Positions 1 through 9,502 of a stretch of DNA of 64,000 nt are shown here, one piece after another (position 1 is the stretch's first letter; each line of letters starts with the position of its first letter). A program made the translations under genes and the position numbers. A model generated the notes under the pieces. That model did not search any database. It was not told the origin of the DNA and saw only the letters and a program-made list of their open reading frames with translations. The DNA is from Candidatus Nanopelagicales bacterium. GTDB lineage: Bacteria > Actinomycetota > Actinomycetes > S36-B12 > UBA5976. The stretch spans positions 1-64,000 of the forward strand of contig JAOATY010000010.1 in the NCBI GenBank assembly GCA_030157865.1. The letters run 5' to 3'.

Positions 1-110
1 CCGATAAGACGAATCTTGCGCTGGCGCTTTTGCTCGATTGCTGCTGCTTCTTGACGCGCTGCTGCTGCGGCTGCTTTTGCGGCTTTTGCACTCATGTTGT
101 CTTGTGACAC
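1..110 (-). CDS. DsbA-like thioredoxin-domain protein, N-terminal fragment
   Basis: Only the first 36 or so codons lie in the window; the gene runs off the left edge. The visible part starts VSQDNMSAK and continues as an Ala/Lys/Arg/Glu-rich cytoplasmic tail ending in a basic stretch (KRQRKIRL) that would precede a membrane anchor. Actinobacterial membrane-anchored DsbA-type thiol oxidoreductases often begin MSQxNxxGK with such a charged tail, and they are often found just after trpA. A GTG at 108-110 is chosen over the in-frame ATG at 93-95 because GGAG lies about six bases before the GTG. The thioredoxin fold and CxxC site are outside the window, so the family call is by N-terminus and neighbourhood only. 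Confidence 0.5.
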   Translation of the reverse strand, partial: MSQDNMSAKAAKAAAAAARQEAAAIEQKRQRKIRLI

Positions 111-210
111 GAAAACTCCAATAAATTAGGTTTCAGTTAAGCAATTACTTACGGTGCTTCAACTATGTCACACTTTTTCAAGTATCGAGACTCGAGCAAA
201 CCAATGAGTT

Positions 211-990
211 TTAGCGGGCTAAGCCCTTGCTAAGTGCCTGGGCTAATGCCTTTGCACCAGCTGCGCCATCCTGCTTAATTGCCGTAACAAAAGCGCTACC
301 CACAATCACACCGTCGGCATACTGGGCGATTTCATGAGCTTGTTCTGGAGTTGAAACACCTAGCCCTACAGCAACTGGAAGATCGCTATGGCGACGAACC
401 TTGGCCACTAAGCCTTCAATGGCATCTGAAATCGAGGTGCGAGCACCAGTTACACCCATAACTGCGCCAGCGTATATAAAGCCAGTGGTTGCATTTGCTA
501 CTTTTGCGATTCGTTCATCAGAACTTGAAAGCGCTACAAGAAAAACTCGATCAACGTCATTTGAATCGGTAGCAGAAATCCAGTCATCAGCTTCTTCTGG
601 CGTTAGATCTGGAGTGATCACGCCAACTCCACCAACGGAATGAAAATCGGCAGCAAAGGAATCGATGCCATATCGCTCAATTGGATTCCAATAAGACATA
701 ACTAGTGCTGGAACGCCAAGTTCTGCTACGCGCTTTACGGTACTGATAACCGTCGCCGACTTTGTGCCACCTTCAAGTGAGATATTTACCGCATCTTGAA
801 TTGTTGGGCCGTCCATAACTGGATCGCTGTATGGGAATCCGATTTCAACAATGTCGACGCCGCCTTCAACCATGGCGGCAATACACTCAACGGCTCCATC
901 TTCGGACGGGTATCCAGCAGGTAAATACGCAATTAAAGCAGCGCGATTTTCTGACTTTGCGCGAGCGAATGCATCGTGCAACAAACTCAT
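211..990 (-). CDS. trpA: tryptophan synthase alpha chain
   Basis: Cleaves indole-3-glycerol phosphate to indole and glyceraldehyde 3-phosphate, passing indole through a tunnel to TrpB; cytoplasmic alpha2beta2 complex. The 259-residue length is typical. The catalytic pair falls at the textbook positions: Glu49 in [10 protein letters not shown] and Asp60 in PVMDGP. Phosphate-binding GVIVGSAF is near the C-terminus. Its ATG overlaps the trpB stop by four bases, so translation is probably coupled to trpB. Last gene of the his-trp series; 100 bases separate it from the dsbA-like start, and I see no convincing hairpin terminator there. Confidence 0.97.
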   Translation of the reverse strand: MSLLHDAFARAKSENRAALIAYLPAGYPSEDGAVECIAAMVEGGVDIVEIGFPYSDPVMDGPTIQDAVNISLEGGTKSATVISTVKRVAELGVPALVMSYWNPIERYGIDSFAADFHSVGGVGVITPDLTPEEADDWISATDSNDVDRVFLVALSSSDERIAKVANATTGFIYAGAVMGVTGARTSISDAIEGLVAKVRRHSDLPVAVGLGVSTPEQAHEIAQYADGVIVGSAFVTAIKQDGAAGAKALAQALSKGLAR

Positions 991-2195
991 ATGTTCATTC
1001 CAAAATACTTTGCGGCAGTTTCGACATCTTTATCGCCTCGGCCCGAAAGATTAATCAAAATGATTGCGCCTTCGCCAAGTTCTTTACCAATTTCAATTGC
1101 GCCAGCTAGAGCATGTGCAGTTTCAATGGCAGGAATGATGCCTTCGGTTTCGCAAAGAAGTTTGAATGCATTCATCGCTTCAACATCTGTAACCGAGCGA
1201 TATTCAGCTCGACCAATGTCTGCAAGATAAGCATGCTCTGGACCAACGCTTGGGTAATCAAGACCAGCAGAGATTGAATGGCTTTCAATTGTTTGACCGT
1301 CATCGTCTTGCATGATGTAGGAACGTGCGCCATGAAGAACGCCAACGGCTCCCCCGACGATTGTCGAAGCGTGGCGACCTGTTTCAATGCCATCGCCACC
1401 AGCTTCTAAACCAAGCAAGCGAACGTTTGTATCTGGAATAAATGCTGTGAAGATGCCGATTGCATTTGAGCCACCGCCAACACAGGCTGCAACAACATCA
1501 GGCAAGCGACCATATCGGCTCAGCATTTGTTCGCGGGATTCATCGCCAATAATTCGATGGAAGTCCCGAACCATTTCTGGAAACGGTGCCGGTCCGGCAA
1601 CAGTGCCAAGCATGTAATGCGTAGTTTCAACGTTGGCAACCCAATCGCGCATAGCTTCATTGATTGCGTCTTTTAGTGTTCGACTACCGATAGTTACTGG
1701 AACAACCGTTGCACCTAGCAATTTCATGCGCGCAACGTTTAGCGCCTGACGCTTAGTGTCTTCCTCGCCCATGTAGACGACACATTCAAGTCCAAGAAGT
1801 GCTGCCACGGTTGCAGTAGCAACACCGTGTTGTCCAGCCCCGGTCTCCGCAATGACGCGCGTCTTTCCCATGCGCTGAGTTAATAGACCCTGACCGAGCA
1901 CGTTATTGATCTTGTGTGAGCCAGTGTGGTTCAAGTCTTCGCGCTTAAGCAAGATGGTTGCGCCACCTGCATGTTCAGAAAATCTCTTTGCTTCAGTTAT
2001 CGGACTTGGGCGACCGGTGTAATTAACTTGTAAGTCACGTAGCTGCTTAAGGAAACTTGGATCTACCGAGGCCTTACGGAATGCTTCATCGAGTTCATCT
2101 AAAGCAGCCATCAAGGCTTCAGGAACAAATCTTCCACCGAATTTGCCAAAGTGACCGCGCAGATCCGGCACCGATACAACATCATTTGCTGTCAT
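987..2195 (-). CDS. trpB: tryptophan synthase beta chain
   Basis: PLP enzyme condensing indole with L-serine to give tryptophan. The 402 residues contain the PLP lysine at about Lys95 in [13 protein letters not shown], the [11 protein letters not shown] catalytic-loop motif and the GGGSNAIG phosphate-binding turn, all typical of TrpB1. The ATG follows an AGGA-type ribosome site within the nine-base gap after trpC, and the gene overlaps trpA by four bases. Complete, nothing unusual. Confidence 0.97.
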   Translation of the reverse strand: MTANDVVSVPDLRGHFGKFGGRFVPEALMAALDELDEAFRKASVDPSFLKQLRDLQVNYTGRPSPITEAKRFSEHAGGATILLKREDLNHTGSHKINNVLGQGLLTQRMGKTRVIAETGAGQHGVATATVAALLGLECVVYMGEEDTKRQALNVARMKLLGATVVPVTIGSRTLKDAINEAMRDWVANVETTHYMLGTVAGPAPFPEMVRDFHRIIGDESREQMLSRYGRLPDVVAACVGGGSNAIGIFTAFIPDTNVRLLGLEAGGDGIETGRHASTIVGGAVGVLHGARSYIMQDDDGQTIESHSISAGLDYPSVGPEHAYLADIGRAEYRSVTDVEAMNAFKLLCETEGIIPAIETAHALAGAIEIGKELGEGAIILINLSGRGDKDVETAAKYFGMNI

Positions 2196-2204
2196 TTGCC
2201 AGTC

Positions 2205-3023
2205 CTAAGAACGATTCAATAAGAATTCTTCGCGGGCCCGAATTCCCGCCTGAGTCCATTCTCTGACAGTTTCGGCTGGAGTACCACCTGTGACAAGGGC
2301 CTCGCCAACCAATACCGCTCTGGCGCCACTTAAAACTAAGGCTTCCACTTGATCTGTGCTGGAAATGCCAGACTCGGCAATCGCCAAAATATGATCAGGA
2401 ATTTTTGGAATCAAGGCGTGACAGACATCCAAGCTGACATCCAGCGTCTTTAGATTTCGGGCATTAACACCCAATAACTTCGGGTTTATCGCCAGTGCTC
2501 TATCTAGTTCTGATTCATCGTGGATTTCAACAAGGACAGACATGCCGAGGTTAGTTGCAAGTTCATTTAGCTCTGCCATTTGGTTATCGGCTAGCCCAGC
2601 GACAATCAACAGAATCACATCAGCGCCATGTGCCCGTGCTTCCCATATTTGATACTCATCAACCATGAAGTCTTTGCGCAGAATCGGAATTGAAACTTTG
2701 CGGCGAACTGCATCAAGATCTGCCAAGCTCCCATTAAATTTTCGTTCTTCGGTTAGAACACTAATAACTTGTGCACCACCAGTTTGATATTCAAAAGCAA
2801 GTAAGGCTGGGTCTGGGATGTCGGAAAGGTGGCCCTTACTTGGACTGGCCCGTTTAACCTCGGAAATCACACTAAACGAATTCTTGTGTAATAACTCTGC
2901 AGCGGGAAGGGCTCGCGGAACTTCATCGACAAGTGCTTTAAGCGCACCTAATGAAACGGAAGACTTGCGCACCTCAAGGTCAGCTTTAACTCCCTGGATG
3001 ATTGAATCCAGAACAGAAGTCAT
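2205..3023 (-). CDS. trpC: indole-3-glycerol phosphate synthase
   Basis: Ring-closing decarboxylation of carboxyphenylamino-deoxyribulose phosphate to indole-3-glycerol phosphate. The (beta/alpha)8 protein of 272 residues shows the signature SEVKRASPSKG at about residues 54-64 with the catalytic lysine, plus LLGVNARNLKTLDV and AESGISS phosphate-site motifs. It is not fused to TrpF. No trpF or trpD is in the window, and the isomerase step may be done by the PriA-type protein encoded upstream. It begins 53 bases after the histidine kinase stop, so it could be read through from the two-component genes or have its own promoter. Confidence 0.96.
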   Translation of the reverse strand: MTSVLDSIIQGVKADLEVRKSSVSLGALKALVDEVPRALPAAELLHKNSFSVISEVKRASPSKGHLSDIPDPALLAFEYQTGGAQVISVLTEERKFNGSLADLDAVRRKVSIPILRKDFMVDEYQIWEARAHGADVILLIVAGLADNQMAELNELATNLGMSVLVEIHDESELDRALAINPKLLGVNARNLKTLDVSLDVCHALIPKIPDHILAIAESGISSTDQVEALVLSGARAVLVGEALVTGGTPAETVREWTQAGIRAREEFLLNRS

Positions 3024-3076
3024 CAGGTGACCCGCTTTCGTAGTGTGAAACCTTAGTTTAAGGCAGAACTACGAGA

Positions 3077-4435
3077 TCAAAAATCTATGGTGAAAGCTGC
3101 GCCGCCTTCACTCGCAGCGCCCGCACTGGCATTGGCCCCAAGACGTTGTGCCAATCGACCAACTAGCGCCAATCCAAATCCGGTACCAACCCGACGTACG
3201 CCCTTGTACTTTTCAAACAATTCCCCAGGCTGGAAAGCAACTTCAATGTCTTCAGCAACCAGGCCAGGTCCACTGTCCCTGACCTGGATAACTCCCTCGT
3301 TGCTTAACGAGATCACAATTACTTGTCCGGAAGGAGTAACACGCAATGCATTCTCAGCTAAGTTGTCGATGATTTGCCGAACTCGAATGGGATCTGTGAA
3401 TACCGAGAAGTTTTCTGGAGAAATCTCGCGGCGAAATTCGACTTGCTCGCGAAGCGCGCGATCTGCCCAAACATCACAAGCGTCAGACACCACATCAACT
3501 AAATCAACATTTTGCATATTTAATGGGAAGTCCACGGCACCTGTGCGAGCAAGATCCAATAAATCGCTCACCAATCGATCCAGGCGCTGCGCTTCCAAAC
3601 TCATTACCGAGCCAACTCGAGCCTGATCTGAATCGACCACTAACCCATCAGCCATCGCTTCTGCGTAACCACGAATTGCAGTCAAAGGTGTTCGCAATTC
3701 GTGTGAGACCGAAAGCAAGAACTCTCGCTGCCTGCCTTCACTACGAGTTAACTCTTCAGCCAAAAGATTTAGTGCCAATGCAATTTCTGAAACTTCAGTT
3801 GGGCCTTCAGGAGTTAGCCTTAGCTCTCGCTTTCCTTGAGCCAATTCGCGAGCTCCAGATGCCGCTTGTCGAAGTGGGTTTGCCAATCTACGTGCGGCGA
3901 TAAAGCCGATCAAGATTGCAACTCCAAGCCCCGCAATCAGCGCAATCGCGATTCGGCGAATGCCACCAGTGGTTACTTCAGAAACAACCTGGGTTGATTG
4001 CGTAAGTACGATGCCGGTGCCAACTCCAAGTGGCCTACCTTCAACTAAAAAGCATTCATCGCCAAAACAATTTCGGCTCGATACATCTCTTCCGTTAATA
4101 ATGGTTTCTGCTTGCTCTTTGGTGAGAATCTTTGGATCAGATGTGCCTGGAACCAGGGCTAAGACTTCAACACCTTGAGCATTTAAGTAAGCAACGATTC
4201 CCGACAAGGCTCGCGCGTCAACACCTTGACGATTTCTATTGTCATCTAGGTCGAAGTCTTCAGGTGCTACCGCAATGTCGCGAACCAAGTCGGCCTGTCC
4301 AGACAGGTTTACTCGCGCCTGCCTCTCCGCTGCTCCATTGATGAGTGGCAGCGCAACCAACCCTGCAATCAAAACCGCAATCGCGGCTACAGATCCGGTC
4401 AAAATTGCTGCTCGAGCTGAAAGTGATTTAAACAT
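3077..4435 (-). CDS. two-component sensor histidine kinase (HAMP/HisKA/HATPase)
   Basis: Membrane sensor kinase of 452 residues. Transmembrane helix 1 is at about 10-32 and an extracytoplasmic sensor of about 125 residues follows. Helix 2 is at about 160-180, then HAMP to about 232. HisKA has phospho-acceptor His245 in SVSHELRTP. HATPase_c closes with a GTGFGLALVGRLAQRLG lid and G2 motif. The sensor has two cysteines (Cys123, Cys128) in NCFGDEC, which could form a disulfide or bind a ligand. It starts nine bases after the response regulator stop, so the two form one unit. The signal sensed cannot be read from sequence. Its position between trp genes is unusual and treated as a finding. Confidence 0.93.
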   Translation of the reverse strand: MFKSLSARAAILTGSVAAIAVLIAGLVALPLINGAAERQARVNLSGQADLVRDIAVAPEDFDLDDNRNRQGVDARALSGIVAYLNAQGVEVLALVPGTSDPKILTKEQAETIINGRDVSSRNCFGDECFLVEGRPLGVGTGIVLTQSTQVVSEVTTGGIRRIAIALIAGLGVAILIGFIAARRLANPLRQAASGARELAQGKRELRLTPEGPTEVSEIALALNLLAEELTRSEGRQREFLLSVSHELRTPLTAIRGYAEAMADGLVVDSDQARVGSVMSLEAQRLDRLVSDLLDLARTGAVDFPLNMQNVDLVDVVSDACDVWADRALREQVEFRREISPENFSVFTDPIRVRQIIDNLAENALRVTPSGQVIVISLSNEGVIQVRDSGPGLVAEDIEVAFQPGELFEKYKGVRRVGTGFGLALVGRLAQRLGANASAGAASEGGAAFTIDF

Positions 4436-4444
4436 TTTTGCCCG

Positions 4445-5128
4445 TCACGCAATTTCTACTGAGTAGCCAACGCCACGTACTGTGCGAATCGGATCATGTT
4501 TTCCAAATTTAGAACGAAGTTGCGCGATGTGAACGTCAACTGTTCGAGTTCCAACGATCGAAGAATATCCCCAGACATGACTTAACAACTGATCGCGACT
4601 GAATACTCGACCAGGTTGTGACATTAGATATTCCATCAAATCGAATTCGGTAGCTGTTAAGGAAATTTCTTCGCCAGCTAGAAGTACTCGACGCGTATCT
4701 GAATCAAGTGAGACTTCTCCGACTACAACTGGGCCAGCCCCGGTTTGAACTAGATTCGTGCGGCGCAAGACTGATTTAACTCTGGCTACAACTTCACGCG
4801 GACTAAATGGTTTGGTGATGTAGTCATCGCCACCCATTTCAAGTCCCAAAATTCGATCGACTTCATCATCTCGAGCTGTGCAAAAAAGAATTGGCGTCCA
4901 AATTCCAGAATTTCTCAAGTCTTTACAAACATCAACACCATCGATACCAGGTAAGCCAACATCCAAAATTATTGCTACTGGATGCAATGTTTTGGCCGCT
5001 GACAATCCAGCAATGCCATCTGATTCAACTTGAACGCCAAAGCCTTCTCGACTCAAGTACATCCGCAAGATGTCAGCAATTGGTTTTTCGTCTTCAACGA
5101 CTAAGACCAGGCCTTTAGATTCGCTCAT
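4445..5128 (-). CDS. OmpR/PhoB-family response regulator
   Basis: DNA-binding partner of the adjacent kinase. The receiver domain occupies residues 6-120 with acidic residues Glu12/Asp13, phospho-acceptor Asp56 (IILDVGLPG), Thr84 and Lys106 (ITKPFSP). A winged-helix Trans_reg_C domain fills about 130-227 (TRTVDVHIAQLRSKFG, RTVRGVGYSV). All switch residues are present, so the protein should be active. The 70-base upstream gap holds a TTGACA hexamer and three CCAAGnCTT repeats spaced as expected for OmpR-family operators, suggesting autoregulation. Confidence 0.94.
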   Translation of the reverse strand: MSESKGLVLVVEDEKPIADILRMYLSREGFGVQVESDGIAGLSAAKTLHPVAIILDVGLPGIDGVDVCKDLRNSGIWTPILFCTARDDEVDRILGLEMGGDDYITKPFSPREVVARVKSVLRRTNLVQTGAGPVVVGEVSLDSDTRRVLLAGEEISLTATEFDLMEYLMSQPGRVFSRDQLLSHVWGYSSIVGTRTVDVHIAQLRSKFGKHDPIRTVRGVGYSVEIA

Positions 5129-5131
5129 AAC

Positions 5132-5188
5132 CCAAGTCTTTCAGTCAATAACCAAGCCTTGGCCAAGACTTTGTTAAGAATGTGTCAA
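5132..5188 (-). promoter_or_regulatory. putative promoter with three CCAAGnCTT direct repeats
   Basis: On the plus strand CCAAGTCTT (5132-5140), CCAAGCCTT (5152-5160) and CCAAGACTT (5163-5171) are spaced 20 and 11 bp start to start. OmpR-family regulators bind tandem repeats about one turn apart. A TTGACA hexamer reads toward the regulator at 5188-5183 (minus). No good -10 hexamer lies at the matching distance, which would fit an activator-dependent promoter. Functional meaning is inferred. Confidence 0.4.
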
Positions 5189-5198
5189 GAAAAGTGAA

Positions 5199-5399
5199 CT
5201 ACTTTTGCTTTCCGTAACCCATTAGGGCCAAGACTTTGCCAGCAATGGCAGCGACTGGAAGTAGCGCAACGCCAATCCAGAAAACCATTGGTGATGCGAT
5301 TACGACGCCAATGCAACCAACCAAGAAGGCGACCATTGCAATACCTACTGCAGTCCAAGCTGCAACTGTGTGGCCGTGATCTTCGTGTGATTCTGACAT
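5199..5399 (-). CDS. HGxxPAAW-type small membrane protein
   Basis: A 66-residue peptide with two predicted membrane helices (about 13-35 and 38-60) preceded by HEDHGHTVAAW. This matches the actinobacterial HGxxPAAW family, with Val in place of the usual Pro. Family members are found between trpE and trpC, but their function is unknown. AAGGAG lies six bases before the ATG. Here the neighbour downstream is the response regulator rather than trpC. Confidence 0.8.
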   Translation of the reverse strand: MSESHEDHGHTVAAWTAVGIAMVAFLVGCIGVVIASPMVFWIGVALLPVAAIAGKVLALMGYGKQK

Positions 5400-5446
5400 T
5401 GCGTCTCCTTAACGTGATTCTGTACTCAGTCTAACTGCTGACTGAA

Positions 5447-5998
5447 TTAACTCGGGATTGTTGGGTCGATTCCTTGATCCAACGCCTGCCAAGGCGTTAA
5501 TTCTCTATCCTGTGACGGTTTGCGCTCATAGCGCTGTGACATCCCAGATTCAAACGACTTAAGCATGATCGCCAAGCCACAAAGTGCAACAAGAACTCCA
5601 GCAGGAATTACTAAGTATGCGTAGTTTGTGGTTTCGGCAGCCCAACCTGAAACTTCACGTCCAATTGCCTGCTCAAACTGTTCACCAACAAATTGGTCCA
5701 AGTTACGGGTCAAGTTAAATGTCGAAATCACAATCCCGATGCCAAGTGCAAGTATCACGGCGCCAACTAATCGCCGAAAGATCCCTCGGGTGGCAATTGC
5801 ACCTAATGCAGAAGCAATTGCAGCTATTGCGAGTCCATTAAGTGTGGCGTTTAACTCATTGGCACTAAGACTTAAGTTGACTGTGGGAAATCCGGTTTCC
5901 GAGTATGTAGCAACTACCCAAGGTCGACCTAGCGCAACCAAAACTGCAATTGAAGAAATCAGTTCAATCGTTATCAAATTTCGCAGTGATAACTTCAT
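5447..5998 (-). CDS. trp-operon-associated membrane protein
   Basis: A 183-residue protein with about four membrane helices (near 5-27, 52-72, 77-98 and 128-150) and a polar tail. It matches by position, size and topology the conserved trp-operon membrane protein (Trp_oprn_chp) found after trpE in Actinobacteria. Its start overlaps the trpE stop by four bases, so it is translationally coupled to trpE. Biochemical role unknown; a link to tryptophan metabolism or transport is only suggested by conserved neighbourhood. Confidence 0.75.
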   Translation of the reverse strand: MKLSLRNLITIELISSIAVLVALGRPWVVATYSETGFPTVNLSLSANELNATLNGLAIAAIASALGAIATRGIFRRLVGAVILALGIGIVISTFNLTRNLDQFVGEQFEQAIGREVSGWAAETTNYAYLVIPAGVLVALCGLAIMLKSFESGMSQRYERKPSQDRELTPWQALDQGIDPTIPS

Positions 5999-7548
5999 GC
6001 GTTGTTGCTCACCAAAGAATTTGCCACTGCTACTGCATTAAGTACGGCCATAGCTTTTGCCTGACATTCGGCGTCTTCACTTTCTGGAATCGAATCCGCC
6101 ACAACGCCAGCACCGGCTTGAACAAAAGCAACTTCGTTCTTGATTACTGTTGAGCGAATCGCAATTGCAGTGTCGATGTTTCCAGCAAAATCAAAGTACC
6201 CAACACAGCCGCCGTATACGCCGCGCTTAGATTTTTCCAGCTCCTCAATAATCGTCATAGCCATTGGCTTAGGTGCGCCCGAAAGAGTTCCCGCTGGGAA
6301 AGTCGCTGCAACTAAATCAAAGGCGCTAACTTCAGGATCGATTTGTCCGATGACAGTAGAAACAATGTGCATAACGTGACTGTATTTTTCGATGCTCATG
6401 AAGTCAGTAACTTCAACAGTTCCCGGCAAGCAAACTCGACCTAGATCGTTTCTGCCCAGATCCACCAACATCAAATGTTCCGCACGCTCTTTTTGGTCAG
6501 CCATTAAATCGGCTGCATTTGCATCGTCTACTTGAGGCGTTTCACCGCGTGGTCGGGTTCCTGCAATTGGATGCAGCATTGCTTCACCATTGCGAAGAGT
6601 TACCAAAGCTTCAGGACTTGATCCAACAACATCAAAAGCTACTTTGGTGCCAAGTTCTTGACCTGGGCCGGTTAATTCTGGAATTCGGAATAAGAACATG
6701 TAAGGACTTGGATTTGTGGCACGTAAAACCCGATAAACATCTAGCGCTGATGCTTGGCATGGTGTGGCGAATCGTTGGCTCAAAACAATCTGAAAAGCAT
6801 CTCCGGCACGGATGCGCTCTTGCGCAATCTTCACGGATTCTTGATACTCCGCCGCGCTGGTTTCGCGAGTAAATTCTGCCTTGGCGCTGCGATCAAAACT
6901 TGATGCACTTGATGGTGCCTGACTTCCTAAAGCGGCCTCCATCGCATTTAATCGATTCTCGGCATCGATCCAAGCTTCATCAACGCGTTCATCGGAATTG
7001 TCATAATTAATTGCATTTGCAATTAACGTCACGGTGCCATCTTTGTGGTCAAGAACTGCAAGGTCAGTTGCAACCAACATTGCCAGCTCTGGCAACTCGA
7101 GTACATCAGCCGTTTCGTTTGGAAGCTTTTCAAGGCGACGAACTATGTCATAACCCAGGTAACCAACTACTCCACCAGTTAGCGGCGGTAAATCCTCTTC
7201 GGTAATTCCCTCGTTAACGCCTGGTGTAAAGAGAACATCTAAAGTTTCGCGCAGTGCTGCGATTGGATCGCCAGTTGCCGGCACACCTTGTGGAACTTTT
7301 CCAGACCAGAGTGCTTCACCATTGCGCTCGGAAAGCATCGCAGAACTTGCTACACCAACAAATGAGTAGCGTGACCATGATCTTCCGTGTTCAGCCGATT
7401 CAAGAAGAAAAGTTCCTGCACGTTCGTCAGCAAGTTTTCGATACAGCCCAAGAGCAGTTTCGCCATCGGCGAGCAACTTTCTAAATACTGGAATTACGCG
7501 ACGATCTTGAGCAAGCTTGCGGAAGGCTTCGAGGTTTGGAGTTGTCAT
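5995..7548 (-). CDS. trpE: anthranilate synthase component I
   Basis: Converts chorismate and ammonia (from the TrpG amidotransferase, not in this window) to anthranilate. The 517 residues include the N-terminal regulatory LLES motif at 48-51, which binds tryptophan in feedback-inhibited enzymes. The chorismate-binding half carries [18 protein letters not shown] and [11 protein letters not shown]. Feedback control by tryptophan is therefore expected. The ATG overlaps the hisI stop by four bases, physically joining histidine and tryptophan genes in one transcript. A trpG domain is not fused at the C-terminus. Confidence 0.97.
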   Translation of the reverse strand: MTTPNLEAFRKLAQDRRVIPVFRKLLADGETALGLYRKLADERAGTFLLESAEHGRSWSRYSFVGVASSAMLSERNGEALWSGKVPQGVPATGDPIAALRETLDVLFTPGVNEGITEEDLPPLTGGVVGYLGYDIVRRLEKLPNETADVLELPELAMLVATDLAVLDHKDGTVTLIANAINYDNSDERVDEAWIDAENRLNAMEAALGSQAPSSASSFDRSAKAEFTRETSAAEYQESVKIAQERIRAGDAFQIVLSQRFATPCQASALDVYRVLRATNPSPYMFLFRIPELTGPGQELGTKVAFDVVGSSPEALVTLRNGEAMLHPIAGTRPRGETPQVDDANAADLMADQKERAEHLMLVDLGRNDLGRVCLPGTVEVTDFMSIEKYSHVMHIVSTVIGQIDPEVSAFDLVAATFPAGTLSGAPKPMAMTIIEELEKSKRGVYGGCVGYFDFAGNIDTAIAIRSTVIKNEVAFVQAGAGVVADSIPESEDAECQAKAMAVLNAVAVANSLVSNNA

Positions 7549-7892
7549 TGACTTACCTCGGGATGCGTTACTGAATCATCAAAACAAGTTCGGTTGCCAG
7601 TGTGGCAAGCTGCGCCGGATTGATCGACAGTTAGCAACAAAGTATCGCTGTCACAATCCTTGGCTAGCGAAATAACTCTTTGGTGATTTCCTGAAGTTTC
7701 GCCTTTAACCCAGATTTCGGAACGACTCCGACTCCAATAAGTAGCTTTGCCGGTTTCTAGAGTTTGCTTAACGGTCGCCGAGTTCATCCAAGCAACCATC
7801 AGGACTTCGCGGGTATCCACCTGCTGAACTACTACTGGGATTAAACCTTGGTCGTTGAACACTAAGGTTTCAACGAACGGCGAACTCTCCAT
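7545..7892 (-). CDS. hisI: phosphoribosyl-AMP cyclohydrolase
   Basis: Third step of histidine synthesis, opening the adenine ring of PR-AMP. The 115-residue stand-alone enzyme has the zinc and magnesium motif [14 protein letters not shown] (Cys80, Asp81, Asp83) followed by Cys96 and Cys103 in [10 protein letters not shown]. There is no fused HisE domain; hisE and hisG are not in the window. The gene begins 85 bases after hisF and overlaps trpE by four bases. Confidence 0.96.
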   Translation of the reverse strand: MESSPFVETLVFNDQGLIPVVVQQVDTREVLMVAWMNSATVKQTLETGKATYWSRSRSEIWVKGETSGNHQRVISLAKDCDSDTLLLTVDQSGAACHTGNRTCFDDSVTHPEVSQ

Positions 7893-7918
7893 ACCTCTAT
7901 TGTGCCTTGATTAAAGAA

Positions 7919-7969
7919 AGTAGTCGAAATCGGGATTCTTAGCGCTTGGAAATCGAATCAATGACTACT
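7919..7969. repeat. inverted repeat between hisF and hisI
   Basis: AGTAGTC (7919-7925) and GACTACT (7963-7969) are perfect inverted arms, with an inner GATTC/GAATC pair. This is the only sizeable gap between hisD and trpA apart from those around the two-component genes. It could be a hairpin setting the ratio of his to trp expression, or a protein-binding site. There is no T-tract, so a classical terminator is unlikely. Confidence 0.35.
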
Positions 7970-7977
7970 GGATCTAG

Positions 7978-8739
7978 TTAGCGAACTTCTTCCCCACTGC
8001 GGGCAAGTTCGTCCTTTACTTCTTGAATCGAAATTTCATTAAAGTGAAAAACGCTGGCCGCTAAAACCGCATTCGCGCCTGCCTTAACAGCTGGAGCGAA
8101 ATCAGAAAGCTTGCCAGCGCCACCGCTGGCAATTACAGGAATTTCAACAGCGGCTCGAACTGCCGAAATCAATTCCAGGTCGTAGCCGTTCTTAGTGCCA
8201 TCGGCATCCATGGAATTAAGCAACACTTCTCCAGCTCCACGTTCGGCAGCTTCAATAATCCATTCGATTGCATCACGACCACTACTGTTTCGACCGCCAT
8301 GAGTTGTGGCTTCGAATCCACTTACAGATTCCTTGTTGCGCCTGACATCCACTGAAATCACGACACACTGGTCGCCAAATCGTTTTGCTGAGTCCGAAAT
8401 CAATTCCGGGTTTGCAATTCCCGCCGTGTTGATTCCAACTTTGTCGGCGCCAGCTCGAAGCAGTTGATCTACATCGGAAACCGTTCGAACTCCACCACCT
8501 ACTGTTAACGGAATAAAGAGTTGGTCGGCGGTCTTGCGAATCATTTCGTAAGTTGTTTCGCGATTAGAGCTTGATGCAGTGATATCTAAAAACACAAGTT
8601 CGTCTGCGCCTGAGTTTCCATATCGTCGAGCGAGTTCAACTGGGTCACCCGCATCATTAAGGTTTTCGAAATTAACACCCTTGACAACGCGGCCCGCATC
8701 AACGTCCAGACACGGAATCACTCGAATTGCAACACTCAT
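7978..8739 (-). CDS. hisF: imidazole glycerol phosphate synthase, cyclase subunit
   Basis: Uses ammonia from HisH to convert PRFAR to imidazole glycerol phosphate and AICAR. The 253-residue half-barrel duplication shows catalytic Asp12 (IPCLDVDAG) and the second aspartate in [13 protein letters not shown]. The GVNFENL, VGGGVRT and ASGGAG phosphate loops are also present. It begins three bases after priA and lies in the his operon. Confidence 0.97.
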   Translation of the reverse strand: MSVAIRVIPCLDVDAGRVVKGVNFENLNDAGDPVELARRYGNSGADELVFLDITASSSNRETTYEMIRKTADQLFIPLTVGGGVRTVSDVDQLLRAGADKVGINTAGIANPELISDSAKRFGDQCVVISVDVRRNKESVSGFEATTHGGRNSSGRDAIEWIIEAAERGAGEVLLNSMDADGTKNGYDLELISAVRAAVEIPVIASGGAGKLSDFAPAVKAGANAVLAASVFHFNEISIQEVKDELARSGEEVR

Positions 8740-8742
8740 TGG

Positions 8743-9474
8743 CTAAGCCTGTGGTCCTGACACTTCAATCGCTTCTTCAAGTGTGAAAGCGCGGGCATAA
8801 AGTGCCTTGCCAACAATTGCGCCTTCGACGCCACTTTCCGTCAGTGTGCGAAGTTCAATCAGGTCATCAAGAGTTGCGATGCCACCGCTAGCAATTACTG
8901 GCATGTTTGTTCGTTCACACATTTGCTTCAGCAAGTCGACATTAGGTCCGCGTAATGTTCCATCTTTAGTTACGTCAGTAACGACATATCGTTGGCAACC
9001 ATCTGATTCCAAGCGTTCCAAAGTTTCCCAGATGTCGCCGCCTTCTTTGGTCCAACCGCGGGCAGCGAGCACTGTGCCACGTACATCAAGTCCAACTGCA
9101 ATTCGATCACCGAATTCACCGATAACTCTTGAAGTCCATTCTGGATCTTCCAAAGCTGCAGTTCCCAGGTTTACTCTGCGGCAACCAGTAGCCAGCGCTG
9201 CGCGAAGTGATTCATCGTCTCGGATGCCACCAGAGAGTTCGACATTTACATCTAGCTTGCCAATTACTTCAGCAAGTAAATTTCTATTTTCACCACGACC
9301 AAATGCCGCATCAAGATCTACCAAGTGGATCCACTGTGCGCCGCCGGCCTGCCAATCAAGTGCAGCCGCTAGCGGGTCACCAAAGGATGTTGCACTATCT
9401 GCTTCACCTTGAACTAGGCGTACCGCTAAACCATCTGCAACGTCTACAGCAGGTAACAGAATTAGGGATGTCAT
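8743..9474 (-). CDS. priA: phosphoribosyl isomerase (HisA/PriA type)
   Basis: Amadori isomerization of ProFAR to PRFAR in histidine synthesis. In Actinobacteria without trpF the same enzyme (PriA) also isomerizes phosphoribosylanthranilate for tryptophan. The barrel shows [27 protein letters not shown] and VIASGGI motifs. Start at ATG 9474 is chosen because GGAG lies about six bases upstream, giving 243 residues; a start at 9492 would place that ribosome site inside the gene. The dual role is inferred from lineage and from the absence of trpF here, since trpF could lie elsewhere. Confidence 0.88.
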   Translation of the reverse strand: MTSLILLPAVDVADGLAVRLVQGEADSATSFGDPLAAALDWQAGGAQWIHLVDLDAAFGRGENRNLLAEVIGKLDVNVELSGGIRDDESLRAALATGCRRVNLGTAALEDPEWTSRVIGEFGDRIAVGLDVRGTVLAARGWTKEGGDIWETLERLESDGCQRYVVTDVTKDGTLRGPNVDLLKQMCERTNMPVIASGGIATLDDLIELRTLTESGVEGAIVGKALYARAFTLEEAIEVSGPQA

Positions 9475-9502
9475 TTGATTCTCCGATTGCATGTACTTAA
9501 GT

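Noticed and set aside
3087-3626. 179-codon plus-strand frame opposite the histidine kinase gene
   Set aside because: It is the antisense shadow of conserved HATPase/HisKA codons; no ribosome site and no recognizable domain.
8807-9412. 201-codon plus-strand frame opposite priA
   Set aside because: Lies wholly within the strongly conserved priA gene, with Ser/Pro-rich shadow composition and no homology.
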